Source: Welwitschia mirabilis
Lineage: Eukaryota; Gnetophyta; Gnetopsida; Welwitschiales
DNA length: 53,110 bases
Assembly: GCA_051453625.1 (NCBI GenBank)
Contig: JBOZIK010000001.1
Coordinates: forward strand, 85,174,061 to 85,227,170
Direction of reading: 5' to 3'
The stretch's first letter is position 1. The number at the start of each line of letters is the position of its first letter. This document shows positions 44,685 to 53,110 of this stretch, piece after piece. The notes under the pieces are model-generated. The model had not been told where the DNA came from and searched no databases. It saw only the letters and a program-made list of their open reading frames with translations. A program made the position numbers and the translations under genes.

Positions 44685-45041
44685 TGTTAAAATGTGATTT
44701 AAATTTTTTACTTAGAGATATAGTTTAGGAGTAGTTTTTTGATTATGTGTCTAGTAGTTTTTATTCTCTTTAGTTTTTAGTTAATCTTTGTTTTTAATTT
44801 TCCTTTTAATTATAGTTAGATAGTTGCAACATTTTTTACATGTGCATTAATATAACTCAAAGATCATAAAAGGCATAGATTTCATTTAATAAAATGTTCT
44901 TCTTTTTCTTAATCTATGTTTATAATTTCATAAAATTATTTTCTTTAGTACCCTATTTCACTACAAAAACATAGCTTTAGAAAAGGTTTTCTAGTGACCT
45001 ATTTTTACTATAGAAATAGAGACTTTGTAATGCCTCCAACA
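44685..45041 (+). repeat. 5' LTR of plus-strand Copia
   Basis: 357 bp from TGTTAAAATG to CTCCAACA. It aligns with 49074-49433 (shared TTTAGGAGTAGTTTTTT, GTTAGA(T/C)AGTTG, AAAAGGCATAGATTT, TTTCTTTAGTAC). TATAAAAG of the partner is CATAAAAG here (about 44865). Confidence 0.92.
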
Positions 45042-45044
45042 AAC

Positions 45045-45060
45045 TAGTATTAGAGCCAGC
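45045..45060 (+). other. primer-binding site of plus-strand Copia (initiator Met tRNA)
   Basis: TAGTATTAGAGCCAGC lies a few bases after the LTR. It equals TGGTATCAGAGCCAGC with one G-to-A and one C-to-T change. Confidence 0.9.
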
Positions 45061-45100
45061 TTGAAATCGCATGTGGAAGAGATTTTTTTTTGATAGTGTC

Positions 45101-45990
45101 ATGGCTGCCAATGAAATACCATGAGTATTTATCAACCATTAATTCCCATCTTTAAAGGAGACTATTACAAATTCTAGAGTATTAAAATAAATATTATATT
45201 TAAGTCTCATGATTTTTGTGAGTTGATAGAGAATGAATATGCAAATCTGAATAAAGAAGTAAGGTTAAAAGGAAATAAGAAGAAGGATTCTAAGACATTG
45301 TTTTTCATTCAACAAGTAGTTCATGAAGCCATTTTTTTAAAGAATATTAGCAACCACTACTTCAAAGCAAGCTTGGCTCATATTGAAAAATGAGTTTTAA
45401 AGATCATCTATGATAATTACCATAAAACGGAAATTCCTTCATAGAGAATTTGAAATCTTATATATGAAGAATAGTGAACTTGTGTAAGATTTCTTGTCTA
45501 GAGTAGCTAAAAATCTTATTTAAATAAAATCATATGATAAAAAAACTACTTCTTAAGCTATGGTTGAAAAAATTTTTAGGAGTTTGATTCAAAGTTTAAT
45601 CATGTTATTGTTATAATTAAAGAACCAAAATATTTATTTGATTTTTCATATGATGAACTAATGGAATCGCCACAAGCTCATGAAGTAAGGCTAAATAAAT
45701 CTATTAAAAAAAATGAAGAAAAGGTATTTCAAGTGAAGGAATTAACTCAAAAAAAAAATAAAACTTTACAAGAAGATAATATGGCAGAAGTAAATTTCAT
45801 AATAGAGTCATCACAGAGGTAGAAGTAGAGGAAGATCAAATGGAAAAATTAACAAAAGACATTTTAATAAATAGGAAAAAATAAAAATAAAGTTAAATGC
45901 CATTTTATTATAAAAGTTTTGGACAAATAGAAGAAAATTTCTAGAATAAACAAAAACAAGAAAGTTATGCATAGGAAAAGAAAGAGAAAA
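45101..45990 (+). pseudogene. gag: Copia gag (UBN2 type), broken
   Basis: ATG 45101 gives MAANEIP, a usual start for this group. The frame then continues through stops with FKSHDFCELIENEYANLNKE, KDSKTLFFIQQVVHEAIF (near 45285-45340), FDSKFNHVIVIIKEPKYLF and FDFSYDELMESPQAHEVRLN (near 45640-45700), then KNEEKVFQVKEL. These are the conserved segments of the UBN2 gag family. The zinc knuckle near 45898 keeps only its first Cys; read with a one-base shift, the later Cys and His positions are Tyr, Gln and Phe. Confidence 0.87.
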
Positions 45991-46029
45991 TTAAGTTGTT
46001 CATGACCCATTTAAATGGTACTAATGCCT

Positions 46030-46330
46030 CTTACGATATTTGATTTTTAGATAGTTGTTGCTCTAGTCATATGTGTGATGAGAGATAGATGTTCAAAGAA
46101 CTTGATGAATCATACAAGAAGAAGGTAAGACTTGGAGATAAAAGGAAAATTCAAATGGAATGAAATGAAATAATTGGTATTAAAATCAATCATGGTAAAG
46201 TAAATCTTGTTTACAATGTATACTTCATTTCTAGTTTGGCACATAATTTGTTGAGTTTTTGTCAATTGATGACTATTGGATACTTAATTCAGTTTAATGA
46301 TGATTCACATGTTATTAAAGAAAAAAAATC
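46030..46330 (+). pseudogene. pol: Copia protease, broken
   Basis: FLDSCCSSHMCDER (near 46047) corresponds to WxLDSGCSxHMxGD: catalytic Asp-Ser is kept, Gly is Cys. It is followed by KVRLGDKRKIQME and VYFISSLAHNLLSFCQLM (near 46225-46270; family VxxVPxLxHNLLSxGQLL). Confidence 0.83.
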
Positions 46331-46379
46331 ACATCATTGTTAATGTTTATATGACAGAAAGTAAAATCTTTTTACATGA

Positions 46380-47300
46380 AGTTTCTAGTGTTGAGAATCA
46401 TGCTTTGATAGTTAGTACAAAAAATAAATTTGCTTTATGACACTTGTGTTATGGCCATCTGAATATTAAAGGCTTAAATATATTGAGTGAAAAAGACATG
46501 GTTCATGAATTATCTAAGATTAACTCCTTTTATTTATGTGAAGGCTGCATTTATGGAAAATAGAATAGAAAATAATTTCATGTAAGTAAGTTATGAATGA
46601 TTTCTACTTATCTTGAATTAACAGATGTTGATATATATTGGCCTATGAACACTAAATCATTTGATGGGAGTAAATATTTTTTGATATTTATTGATGATGT
46701 TAGTAACATGAATTGGGTATATTTTTTAAAGAGAAAGTCAGAAATGTTTGAAAATTTTAAAAAATTCAAGGCCTTGGTTGATAAACAAATTGATTATTTT
46801 ATCAAAATTCTTCGTATAGATAAAGGTGATGATTTTTTTATCTAATGAATTTAGTTTTATTTATGAAGAAAATGGTATTCATAGGAATTGAGAACACCTT
46901 TTACACTAAAGAAAAATGATGTGGTTGAATAAAAGAACTAAACTAGTGTTAAGATGGCTAGCAGTTTACTTAAAGTAAATGGTATTCAAAATAATTTTTG
47001 GGCTAAAGAAATTACCATAGTAGTTTTCTTATTAAACATTTCTCCACAAAGGCTATTTTGAATCAAACATCATATGAAGCTTAGAGAGGTTTGAAACCTA
47101 GGATAAGTTGCTTGAAAATATCCTGTTGTATTGCATATGCTTTAGTAAAATAATAAACTCATCATAAATTAGATGAGAAATCTAAAAAATGTATTTTTCA
47201 GATGTATTTTCATTAGATATTTTCCTCAGTCCAAAGAATATTAGTTATATAACCCTATAAGTGGTAAAGTAATCATTAGAAAGGATATGGTATTTGATGA
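46380..47300 (+). pseudogene. pol: Copia GAG-pre-integrase and integrase, broken
   Basis: The pre-integrase part reads HLCYGHLNIKGLNILSEKDM and SFYLCEGCIYGK (46440-46565; zinc residues H and CxxC kept). An open stretch 46597-46845 (82 residues) holds ELTDVDIYWPMNTKSFDG (first Asp kept), FLIFIDDVSNMNWVYFLKRK and ILRIDKGDDFF (second Asp kept). In another phase TLKKNDVVE follows (family TPxQNGVVERKN; Glu kept). So the three catalytic positions survive, but stops and shifts separate them. Near 47255-47300 KVIIRKDMVFDEGAS matches the conserved xVxxSRDVxFDE linker before RT. Confidence 0.88.
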
Positions 47301-47559
47301 AGGTGCAAGCTAGACTTGGCATGAAAAAAAGGAAGAAATACAAGTTCAAATTTCATTGGCAAATGATGCTCATCCTAATGAAATAATGAATCCAAATTCC
47401 TCAAATTCATTGACCACTATTCTAACAACTTCAAGTAGTTAAAGCACATCTCCTACAAAAGATAGTCCACCAAGAAAATTTATATCTTTAAGATATATCT
47501 GTGAATAAATTACATTTATTTTTTATGTTTTAGATTTAGCAAACCTTGAAAAAGTAGCA

Positions 47560-48500
47560 TAGAAGGAATAATGTTGCACTACAATGAAAGACGATATTAA
47601 AGAAATTCAAAAGAATGAAACATGGGAGTTAAGGAATTTAACTAAAGCAAAAATGTTATTGGGTTAAAATGGATATTCAAAATAAAATATCATGCAAATG
47701 GAAGTGTGCAAAAGCATAAAGATTAATTTGTTACAAATGGGTATTCATAGCAATAAGTGATTTATTTTAAAGAAATGTTTCCCCTATTACTAGATTTAAA
47801 ATGATAAGAGTTATGTTATCCTTAGATATACAAGTATATTAGCTTATTAATTATTTTTATATTAAATATACATTTCTAAATGGTGAATTAGAAGAGGAAG
47901 TTTATCTAGTTCAACCTAAAGGTTTCATAGTTCATGGCAAAGATTAGCAAATATAAAAATTGAAGAAAGCTTTGTATGGATTAAAGTAAGTTCCACAAGC
48001 ATGGTACAACAAAATTGATTCTTACTTTTATTAAAATGAATTTGAAATAATTAAAAATAAGCATGCTTTCTATTTAAATAAGCAAGGTAAAAATGATTTT
48101 CTCATCATTTGTTTTTATGTTGATGACACGATTTATGTGGGCTAATATAAATTTCTTGTAACTAAATTTAAAACTTGTATGATGAGAAGAATTGATATGT
48201 TAGATTTCAATTTGTTGTAATATTTATTTGGACTAGAAATAAAATAAAGTAAACATGGAATTTTTATTTCACAAAGAAAATATAAAGTTGATCCTCTTAA
48301 AAGGTTCAATATGTTAAATTGCAAAGTAGCAGTTACACTTATGAATGTAAATGAAAAGGTAAAACTTGAAGATAACATAAAAAATGCAAATGAAAAATAC
48401 TTTAAACATTTAGTTGAGGGTTTAATTTGTTTAACCCATGCTCAACCAAATATTGCATTTTTCATTGGTGTTATTTTCAAATTTATGCATAGTCCAATAA
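47560..48500 (+). pseudogene. pol: Copia reverse transcriptase, broken, YVDD intact
   Basis: Landmarks are MKDDIKEIQKNETWEL (near 47587-47635; family MxxEIxxIxKNxTWEL), LEEEVYLVQPKGF (near 47890) and KKALYGLK-VPQAWYNKID (near 47965-48020; one stop at a Gln). CFYVDDTIYVG follows, with YVDD intact at 48116-48127. An open stretch 48311-48619 carries MLNCKVAVTLMNVNEKVKLE, GLICLTHAQPNIAFFIGVIF and KRILHYIMGTLDYGIWY. The match to the family is close along the whole domain. Confidence 0.9.
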
Positions 48501-49060
48501 GGTACCATCTTAGAGTAGCTAAGAGAATCTTACATTACATTATGGGAACATTAGATTATGGGATATGGTATTTCCTAATATCTAACTTCAAATTATTTGA
48601 ATTTACTAATAGTGATTAGTTAGGATGTTTAGGTGATAGTAGGAGTACATCATAATTTACTTTTAACCTTAGATCTAGTGTTATCTCTTGGAGTTTAAAG
48701 AAGTAACTAATAACTTCATTATCATCAATAAAGTAAGAATATGTAGCTATTACTTCCTGAGCTTATTGAGTAATATGGTTGAGGATACTACATGTAGATC
48801 TTCATCAAGAGCAAAAAGAAGTAACTAAAATTCTTTTATGATAATAAAGCTATAATTTCTATGATAAGAAATCCTATTTCTCATGGGATAATGAAGAAAA
48901 TAAACATCTAGCATCACTTTATTAGAGATTTAGTTGTAAAAGAACTAATTACATTGAAGTTTTGTAACATGAACATGTAACTAGTAGATGTATTTACTAA
49001 GTATCTTTCCTATGAGAAGTTTTTTTTTCTTCAAAGCATAGCTTGGTCTTTGTAACTTTG
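48500..49060 (+). pseudogene. pol: Copia RNase H, broken
   Basis: FKLFEFTNSD at the end of the open stretch equals LxGFTDSDWAG (first catalytic Asp is Asn). Further on, in mixed phase, are YDNKAIISMIRNPISHG, HFIRDLVVKELITLKF (near 48915-48970) and LVDVFTKYLSYEKFFF (near 48980-49035; family LADIFTKxLxxxKF). Pol ends shortly before the polypurine tract. Confidence 0.87.
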
Positions 49061-49073
49061 AATTAAGGGAGAT
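49061..49073 (+). other. polypurine tract of plus-strand Copia
   Basis: AATTAAGGGAGAT directly before the 3' LTR. The usual plant Copia form is GGGGGAGAT before TGTTGGAAAT. Confidence 0.82.
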
Positions 49074-49433
49074 TATTGAAATTTAATTAAAGCTTTTTAG
49101 TTATTATGTATTTTAGGAGTAGTTTTTTAATTATGTATTTGGTAGTTTGTATCCTCTTTAGTTATCTGATTGATCTATATTTTCAGTATTTCTTCTAATG
49201 CCAGTTAGACAGTTGTATTATTTTTCACATGTGCAATGGTGTAATTCAAATCCTATAAAAGGCATAGATTTGATGCAATAAAACGTATTTGTTATTTTTT
49301 GTAATCTATGTCTATAATTTCCAAAAATTCTTTTCTTTAGTACTTTGTTTCACTATAAAAATAAAGCTTCAACAAAGGTTTTTTAGTGCCCTATTTTTCT
49401 TATAGAAATAAAGTGTCTACAAATTTTCCAACA
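49074..49433 (+). repeat. 3' LTR of plus-strand Copia
   Basis: 360 bp from TATTGAAATT (decayed TGTTGGAAAT) to TTTTCCAACA; partner of 44685-45041. Confidence 0.92.
49254..49261 (+). promoter_or_regulatory. TATA box in Copia LTR
   Basis: TATAAAAG in the middle of the LTR marks the likely U3/R boundary. In the 5' LTR the same site is CATAAAAG, so the copy that would drive the element is weakened. Confidence 0.6.
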
Positions 49434-49438
49434 CTAAG
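49434..49438. repeat. target site duplication of plus-strand Copia, right copy (CTAAG)
   Basis: Matches GTAAG at 44680-44684 in four of five positions. Confidence 0.7.
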
Positions 49439-52080
49439 ATCATAATATTGACTACTAAAAGTAAATATCCTTGACTAACTATGTCATATGGATTCTTGTT
49501 TATTGATATGTAAAGCAATAGATTTATATTTAACATGTTTAAAATAATCTTGCTATCATTATACTAATTTGTTATTAAAACATTTAAACAAGCATCCTAA
49601 GATTGATGGAATTTACATTGATTGATTTGTCCATGCTTTTTCCCCAATGAAATTAAGTTCATGTAGTAATATTTGGTTATTCAAATGTAGTTCATTATTA
49701 ATAAGTAGATTACTAAAATAAAGGATTTATAAGGCTATGTCTCAGCTAGGACTCACTTGAGAATTGCAATGAGTATCAAACCCATAGATTTCTAAGTTGT
49801 TAGTATTTCTCATGTAAAACTTTTTCTCTAATAACTTGATTATCTATTTGTATGATTTACTTTATTTCTCTCACACTAAGTTCATTTTTTGCAGGAATTC
49901 CTTGTACTATCATTTTACATTGCTTATGTTCTATTCTCACTTATAATATCATTTTCTCTATTATGGTTTTCTTACTATTTTGTGATTTTTTTATTTTCTT
50001 ATTTTTGAGAAAAGATTGTAATATATCAATAGAGAAGGAAAAAATGGACAAAAAGGATAATATAAAATCGGAAAAAATATGCTAGCTCATCTAGACTGGT
50101 TGGAATTACTATTAAAATAGGGGCCTCCACCATACTCTTAGTAACCTACATGACATCTTTTATTCTAATGGCTATTTAATTATACATCAAAACAAATCTT
50201 CCAACTTATTACTTTTTCAATACCTCTAGTAATTTCTAATGTTGTAAAGAGGTTCCATAACCATACTATCAGTTACATTTTATAAGGTAGTAAGTATTTG
50301 GTAGTGTTCCTTTTTTTCTTAAATCCATAAGAAATAATTTAGGGGATAAATCTGTTGTTGAGATTTTACCTATAGAAGGATACCTACCTTAACTTATTTC
50401 ACTAGATGTAGTAATCCTAGTTTTTCTTCAACATATCAAATCATACATTTAACATGGTAATCTCTTCTTACATCTTTTGTTAATTTATACCTCTTAGCCA
50501 CATTTCCATGTTTGTATTCTCATCACCAAGATGCTCTTTAATTAAATTTTCATTTAATTACCAAAATGTAAAATTCCATTGCACTCATTTAGCATGGTTT
50601 AGAACTAAGATAGATATTCAACCCAAAATGATATCAGCATGATTTAAGTAGGATGGTAACTCGATATTTGAGCTAATGTTTACACAACATACTAAATTTT
50701 ATTATCCATAAGATAAGAAGAACTCTAAAAAATTAATAGTAATAACCTTACTATTGTTTCTAATAGGTCAAAATCAGTGCATGGGATAATCCAAAGGGGC
50801 TCTTTTTTTAACTCCTATAATGTCAAGATTTTTTAACTTATTAAAGCTTTAATAATTTCACATAGCATGAATGCTATTACTTGGTTGATATCAAACTACA
50901 TTTAATGATTTGTTTCTTTTTTACCTTCAAGTAAAAAAAAATAAATTGAGCATTATTCACTATTAGGAAATCTTCTTCTATTCCTTTGGACTTTAGTAGC
51001 ATTTGAAAGAACAGGTTATCACATGAAGCATAGCATAGGTAATCTTTTTCTTAGAAACCATTCATTTCTAGTAGTTCATTGCTCTTATAGTAGGGCTTTT
51101 TCATGCTCCATGAGTATGTTTCTTTCATATGTTTATCTTAAACTTTTAGAATAAGTGACTTCTAAGAATGATTAGTTTTATTTCATTTGCCTTAGTAATG
51201 GTTGATCTTGAAGGATTTGATTATCTTAGTATCCATTTTATTTTATTAAATATTATAATCTATGATTTGCTATTTCTTTCATTCTTATTGACCTTTATGA
51301 TTCTTTATCTTCTAGTGAATGTAAACTATTAGAATTCTTATTCACATGCATTGTTTTAAGGAAAGTTTTAATGGATTTACCTAGTGGAAATCATAATGAA
51401 ATTTTAATTTAATAAGTTCTTACTACATTAGACATACATTTTAGACTTATAGACCTAATTATTTTGTTATATGTTTCATACTTCTAAAATAAAAATTGAA
51501 ATTAATAAGAATTTATATGGATATTTTCTTGTTTTAACATTTTATTAATTTTCATTAATTTTTTGTTTAATGAAGTTACTATTGATTTTGTATAAATCTT
51601 GGGAAAAATTTAAAGCTCTCTTTTCAATAATTCACTTGGATATTAATCCTGGGTATAGGCCTTACTATATCTTATTAGGTTTTGAAATTTTATGCTTTAT
51701 TTGGATGTTTGTGCTATGTGTTCTTTTATTACCAATCATCACTTCATTTAGTTGCAGAAGCATCTAAATTTAGCTATTAGATACTTTAACTAATGAAAAA
51801 ACAATAGATAAGCTATTTCAGGATATAGCAGTAATGTTTGTTATGATAAAATTGTAATTTTAAGCATTGTTTTTGTATTTAGGCTACAAAATTTATCTTA
51901 AGATATTAACAACTTTCTCTTTGTCTTATGATTCTTGTAGGAGGAACTTATTGATTTAGTTATTTTTTTAAAAGAAATGCCAATTTTTTAAAAGCCTTTA
52001 CTTTATTTTCAATGATTTATTTTTCCATTTACTATGCAATTATAAAAATTTTACATTGCAAGTTTATGTTTTTATATTGA
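49439..52080. other. unassigned AT-rich stretch
   Basis: No family-level similarity seen. Open frames at 49852-50085 and 51570-51767 are hydrophobic, have no recognisable motif and lie in T-rich intron-like sequence. By position it may be the interior of the CACTA element that ends at 52473. Confidence 0.35.
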
Positions 52081-52473
52081 TGTTAGACTTTCTAAGGAAT
52101 TTTTCAATAAATATCCCAAAATCCTAAGACCATTTTGGAGTGTTTTTAAGAATTCTCTAAAAAACGTACCTTTTAGGTCTTTTTTTAGAAGCACCCTAAA
52201 AAGTACCTTTTAGGATGTTTTTTAGAAGCATCGTAAAAAGCATATTTTATGGAATTTTTATAAACACCCTAATAAAGCAATTTCAAATTTTTTTTTTTGT
52301 GAATTTTTAAGGCTATTTTAAAAACATCATAAAATATTATGAGCAATTACAATAAAGTATTAAAGGGAGTTTGTTTTTAAAATTCCCTAAAAGCCTTAAG
52401 AAGCATTTAAGCATTTTTCAAGATCTTTTAAGGCATTTTGTAAAGGCCCTGATGGGTTAAACTTTTAATAGTG
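52080..52473 (+). mobile_element. right end of a CACTA (En/Spm) transposon with subterminal repeats
   Basis: From about 52140 to 52300 the words ACCTTTTAGG, GTTTTTTAGAAGCA and CACCCTAAAAAGTA recur in both orientations: TTTTTAGG-type words face CCTAAAAAG-type words. This is the typical make-up of CACTA subterminal regions, where the transposase binds. The stretch ends in AACTTTTAATAGTG at 52460-52473. TAGTG is the complement of the CACTA terminus. The following bases AAA would be the 3-bp target duplication. The left end was not found in the window. Confidence 0.65.
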
Positions 52474-53110
52474 AAATGAAGTGATCTAAGACCATATATG
52501 ACTAGTCTTGCTATGATTAATCTAGGATGTGAGATCTAGAGTAAGATCCCTTAAGAGACCACTAGCATCATGCCTATAACTAATGCCATTAGTTTTCTAT
52601 GTAGTAATAGGTCCATCTTTTAGCATATTCTTCAAACTCTAGTTAATAACTTGAACATGTTATGGGGTAAATCATAAAGTTAATTGTGGAATTAAAAATA
52701 GCATAACACATGTTTTTATGATTAAAATAATGAAAGTAATATCTTGACAATGCTAAATTGACCTAAAGTACTTAAAATAAATGACAACTTTTAGATGTTA
52801 ACACACTACCCACCAAGACTTTTGCTAGTCTCTTAGCAAAACAGTGATAAATATGACTAACATGGAAAAATTTCTAAGTGAAAACATTCAATAATAATGT
52901 ATAAATGATAAAAACTTTAAAACTTTTGGCTAATGTTTTATTTTAACTAAAGAGATGAGGCATGACAATAGATTCTAAGTGCAACTAGCATACCATTAGT
53001 GTTATATTTCATATTTTGTAAACCTTTATTACATGAATATTAAGTATATTAAGCTTTTAGTTAAATGATTAATTATCCTTATTTAAGTTTGTTGTCAAAA
53101 TAATATGTTA
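52474..53110. other. unassigned flank of CACTA element
   Basis: AT-rich sequence without coding frame or repeat that I can recognise. Confidence 0.4.

Larger units (their letters stand above)
44685..49433 (+). mobile_element. Ty1/Copia retrotransposon, complete but decayed
   Basis: 4.75 kb on the plus strand: 5' LTR (44685-45041), Met-tRNA primer site, gag (45101), protease (46030), GAG-pre-integrase and integrase (46380-47300), RT (47560-48500) with YVDD, RNase H (48500-49060), polypurine tract and 3' LTR (49074-49433). It is compact and has the typical domain order and target duplication. Frames are broken by stops at Gln/Trp positions and several small indels, yet domain content is complete. 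The lineage is not assigned with certainty. Confidence 0.92.

Noticed and set aside
44963-44975. CACTACAAAAAC, resembling the common CACTA start
   Set aside because: It lies inside the 5' LTR of the plus-strand Copia and has a counterpart (CACTATAAAAAT) in the 3' LTR, so it belongs to the LTR.
49852-50085. 77-residue plus-strand frame with hydrophobic start as a membrane protein
   Set aside because: Composition is that of T-rich followed by A-rich random DNA, with no motif and no supporting context.
50958-50967. CACTATTAGG as the left end of the CACTA element
   Set aside because: Only the first eight bases agree with the right terminus, the preceding ATT does not match the AAA after 52473, and no subterminal repeats follow.
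1-53110. tRNA, rRNA or organelle-derived insert
   Set aside because: I saw no cloverleaf-like arms with conserved box sequences, no rRNA blocks and no plastid or mitochondrial gene order.

Overview
The window looks like nuclear, gene-poor intergenic DNA from a land plant, most likely an angiosperm. It is strongly AT-rich and consists almost entirely of old, mutated transposable elements from plant lineages: OTA-type (Athila/Tat-like) and chromodomain Ty3/gypsy elements, Copia elements with a UBN2-type gag, a plant L1 LINE with a DUF4283-type ORF1, and the end of a CACTA DNA transposon. I see no intact host gene, tRNA or rRNA. The sequence is a draft: runs of N sit at 6868-7071, 12370-12469, 15545-15644, 21753-21762, 29877-29884, 32834-32922 and 38765-38864. 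I cannot name the species.

Left part (1-16.9 kb). Positions 1-2227 hold the gag-protease end of an Athila-like gypsy element on the minus strand that runs off the left edge. After about 2.5 kb of unassigned AT-rich DNA comes a complete but decayed chromovirus (4776-14385, minus). Its LTRs, polypurine tract, Met-tRNA primer site and 5-bp target duplication ATAAC are all recognisable. Unusually, about 4 kb between its primer site and gag holds a plus-strand, gene-like segment: a motif array, a TATA box and a decayed open frame of unknown function. Positions 14391-16880 are unassigned and contain a duplicated block with a perfect hairpin.

Middle part (16.9-41.9 kb) is a three-layer nest. An L1 LINE on the plus strand (16890-19335 and 39437-41850) is split within its reverse transcriptase by an OTA-type gypsy element on the minus strand (19336-39436). 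That element is in turn split by a SIRE-like Copia element on the minus strand (22976-31916). The order of events is therefore LINE, then gypsy, then Copia. The Copia element carries an extra ORF between pol and its 3' LTR. The gypsy element carries a possible promoter-plus-ORF unit and a tandem-repeat/hairpin block between integrase and its 3' LTR.

Right part (41.9-53.1 kb). A stretch with exon-like pieces of unknown origin (43.5-44.3 kb) precedes a complete, decayed Copia element on the plus strand (44685-49433) with LTRs, primer site, polypurine tract and a near-perfect target duplication. The right end of a CACTA transposon, with inverted subterminal repeats and terminal TAGTG, ends at 52473.

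The coding frames can still be followed, but glutamine and tryptophan positions are very often stops. This suggests decay dominated by C-to-T change, as expected for long-methylated plant repeats. None of the elements can make a full set of proteins.
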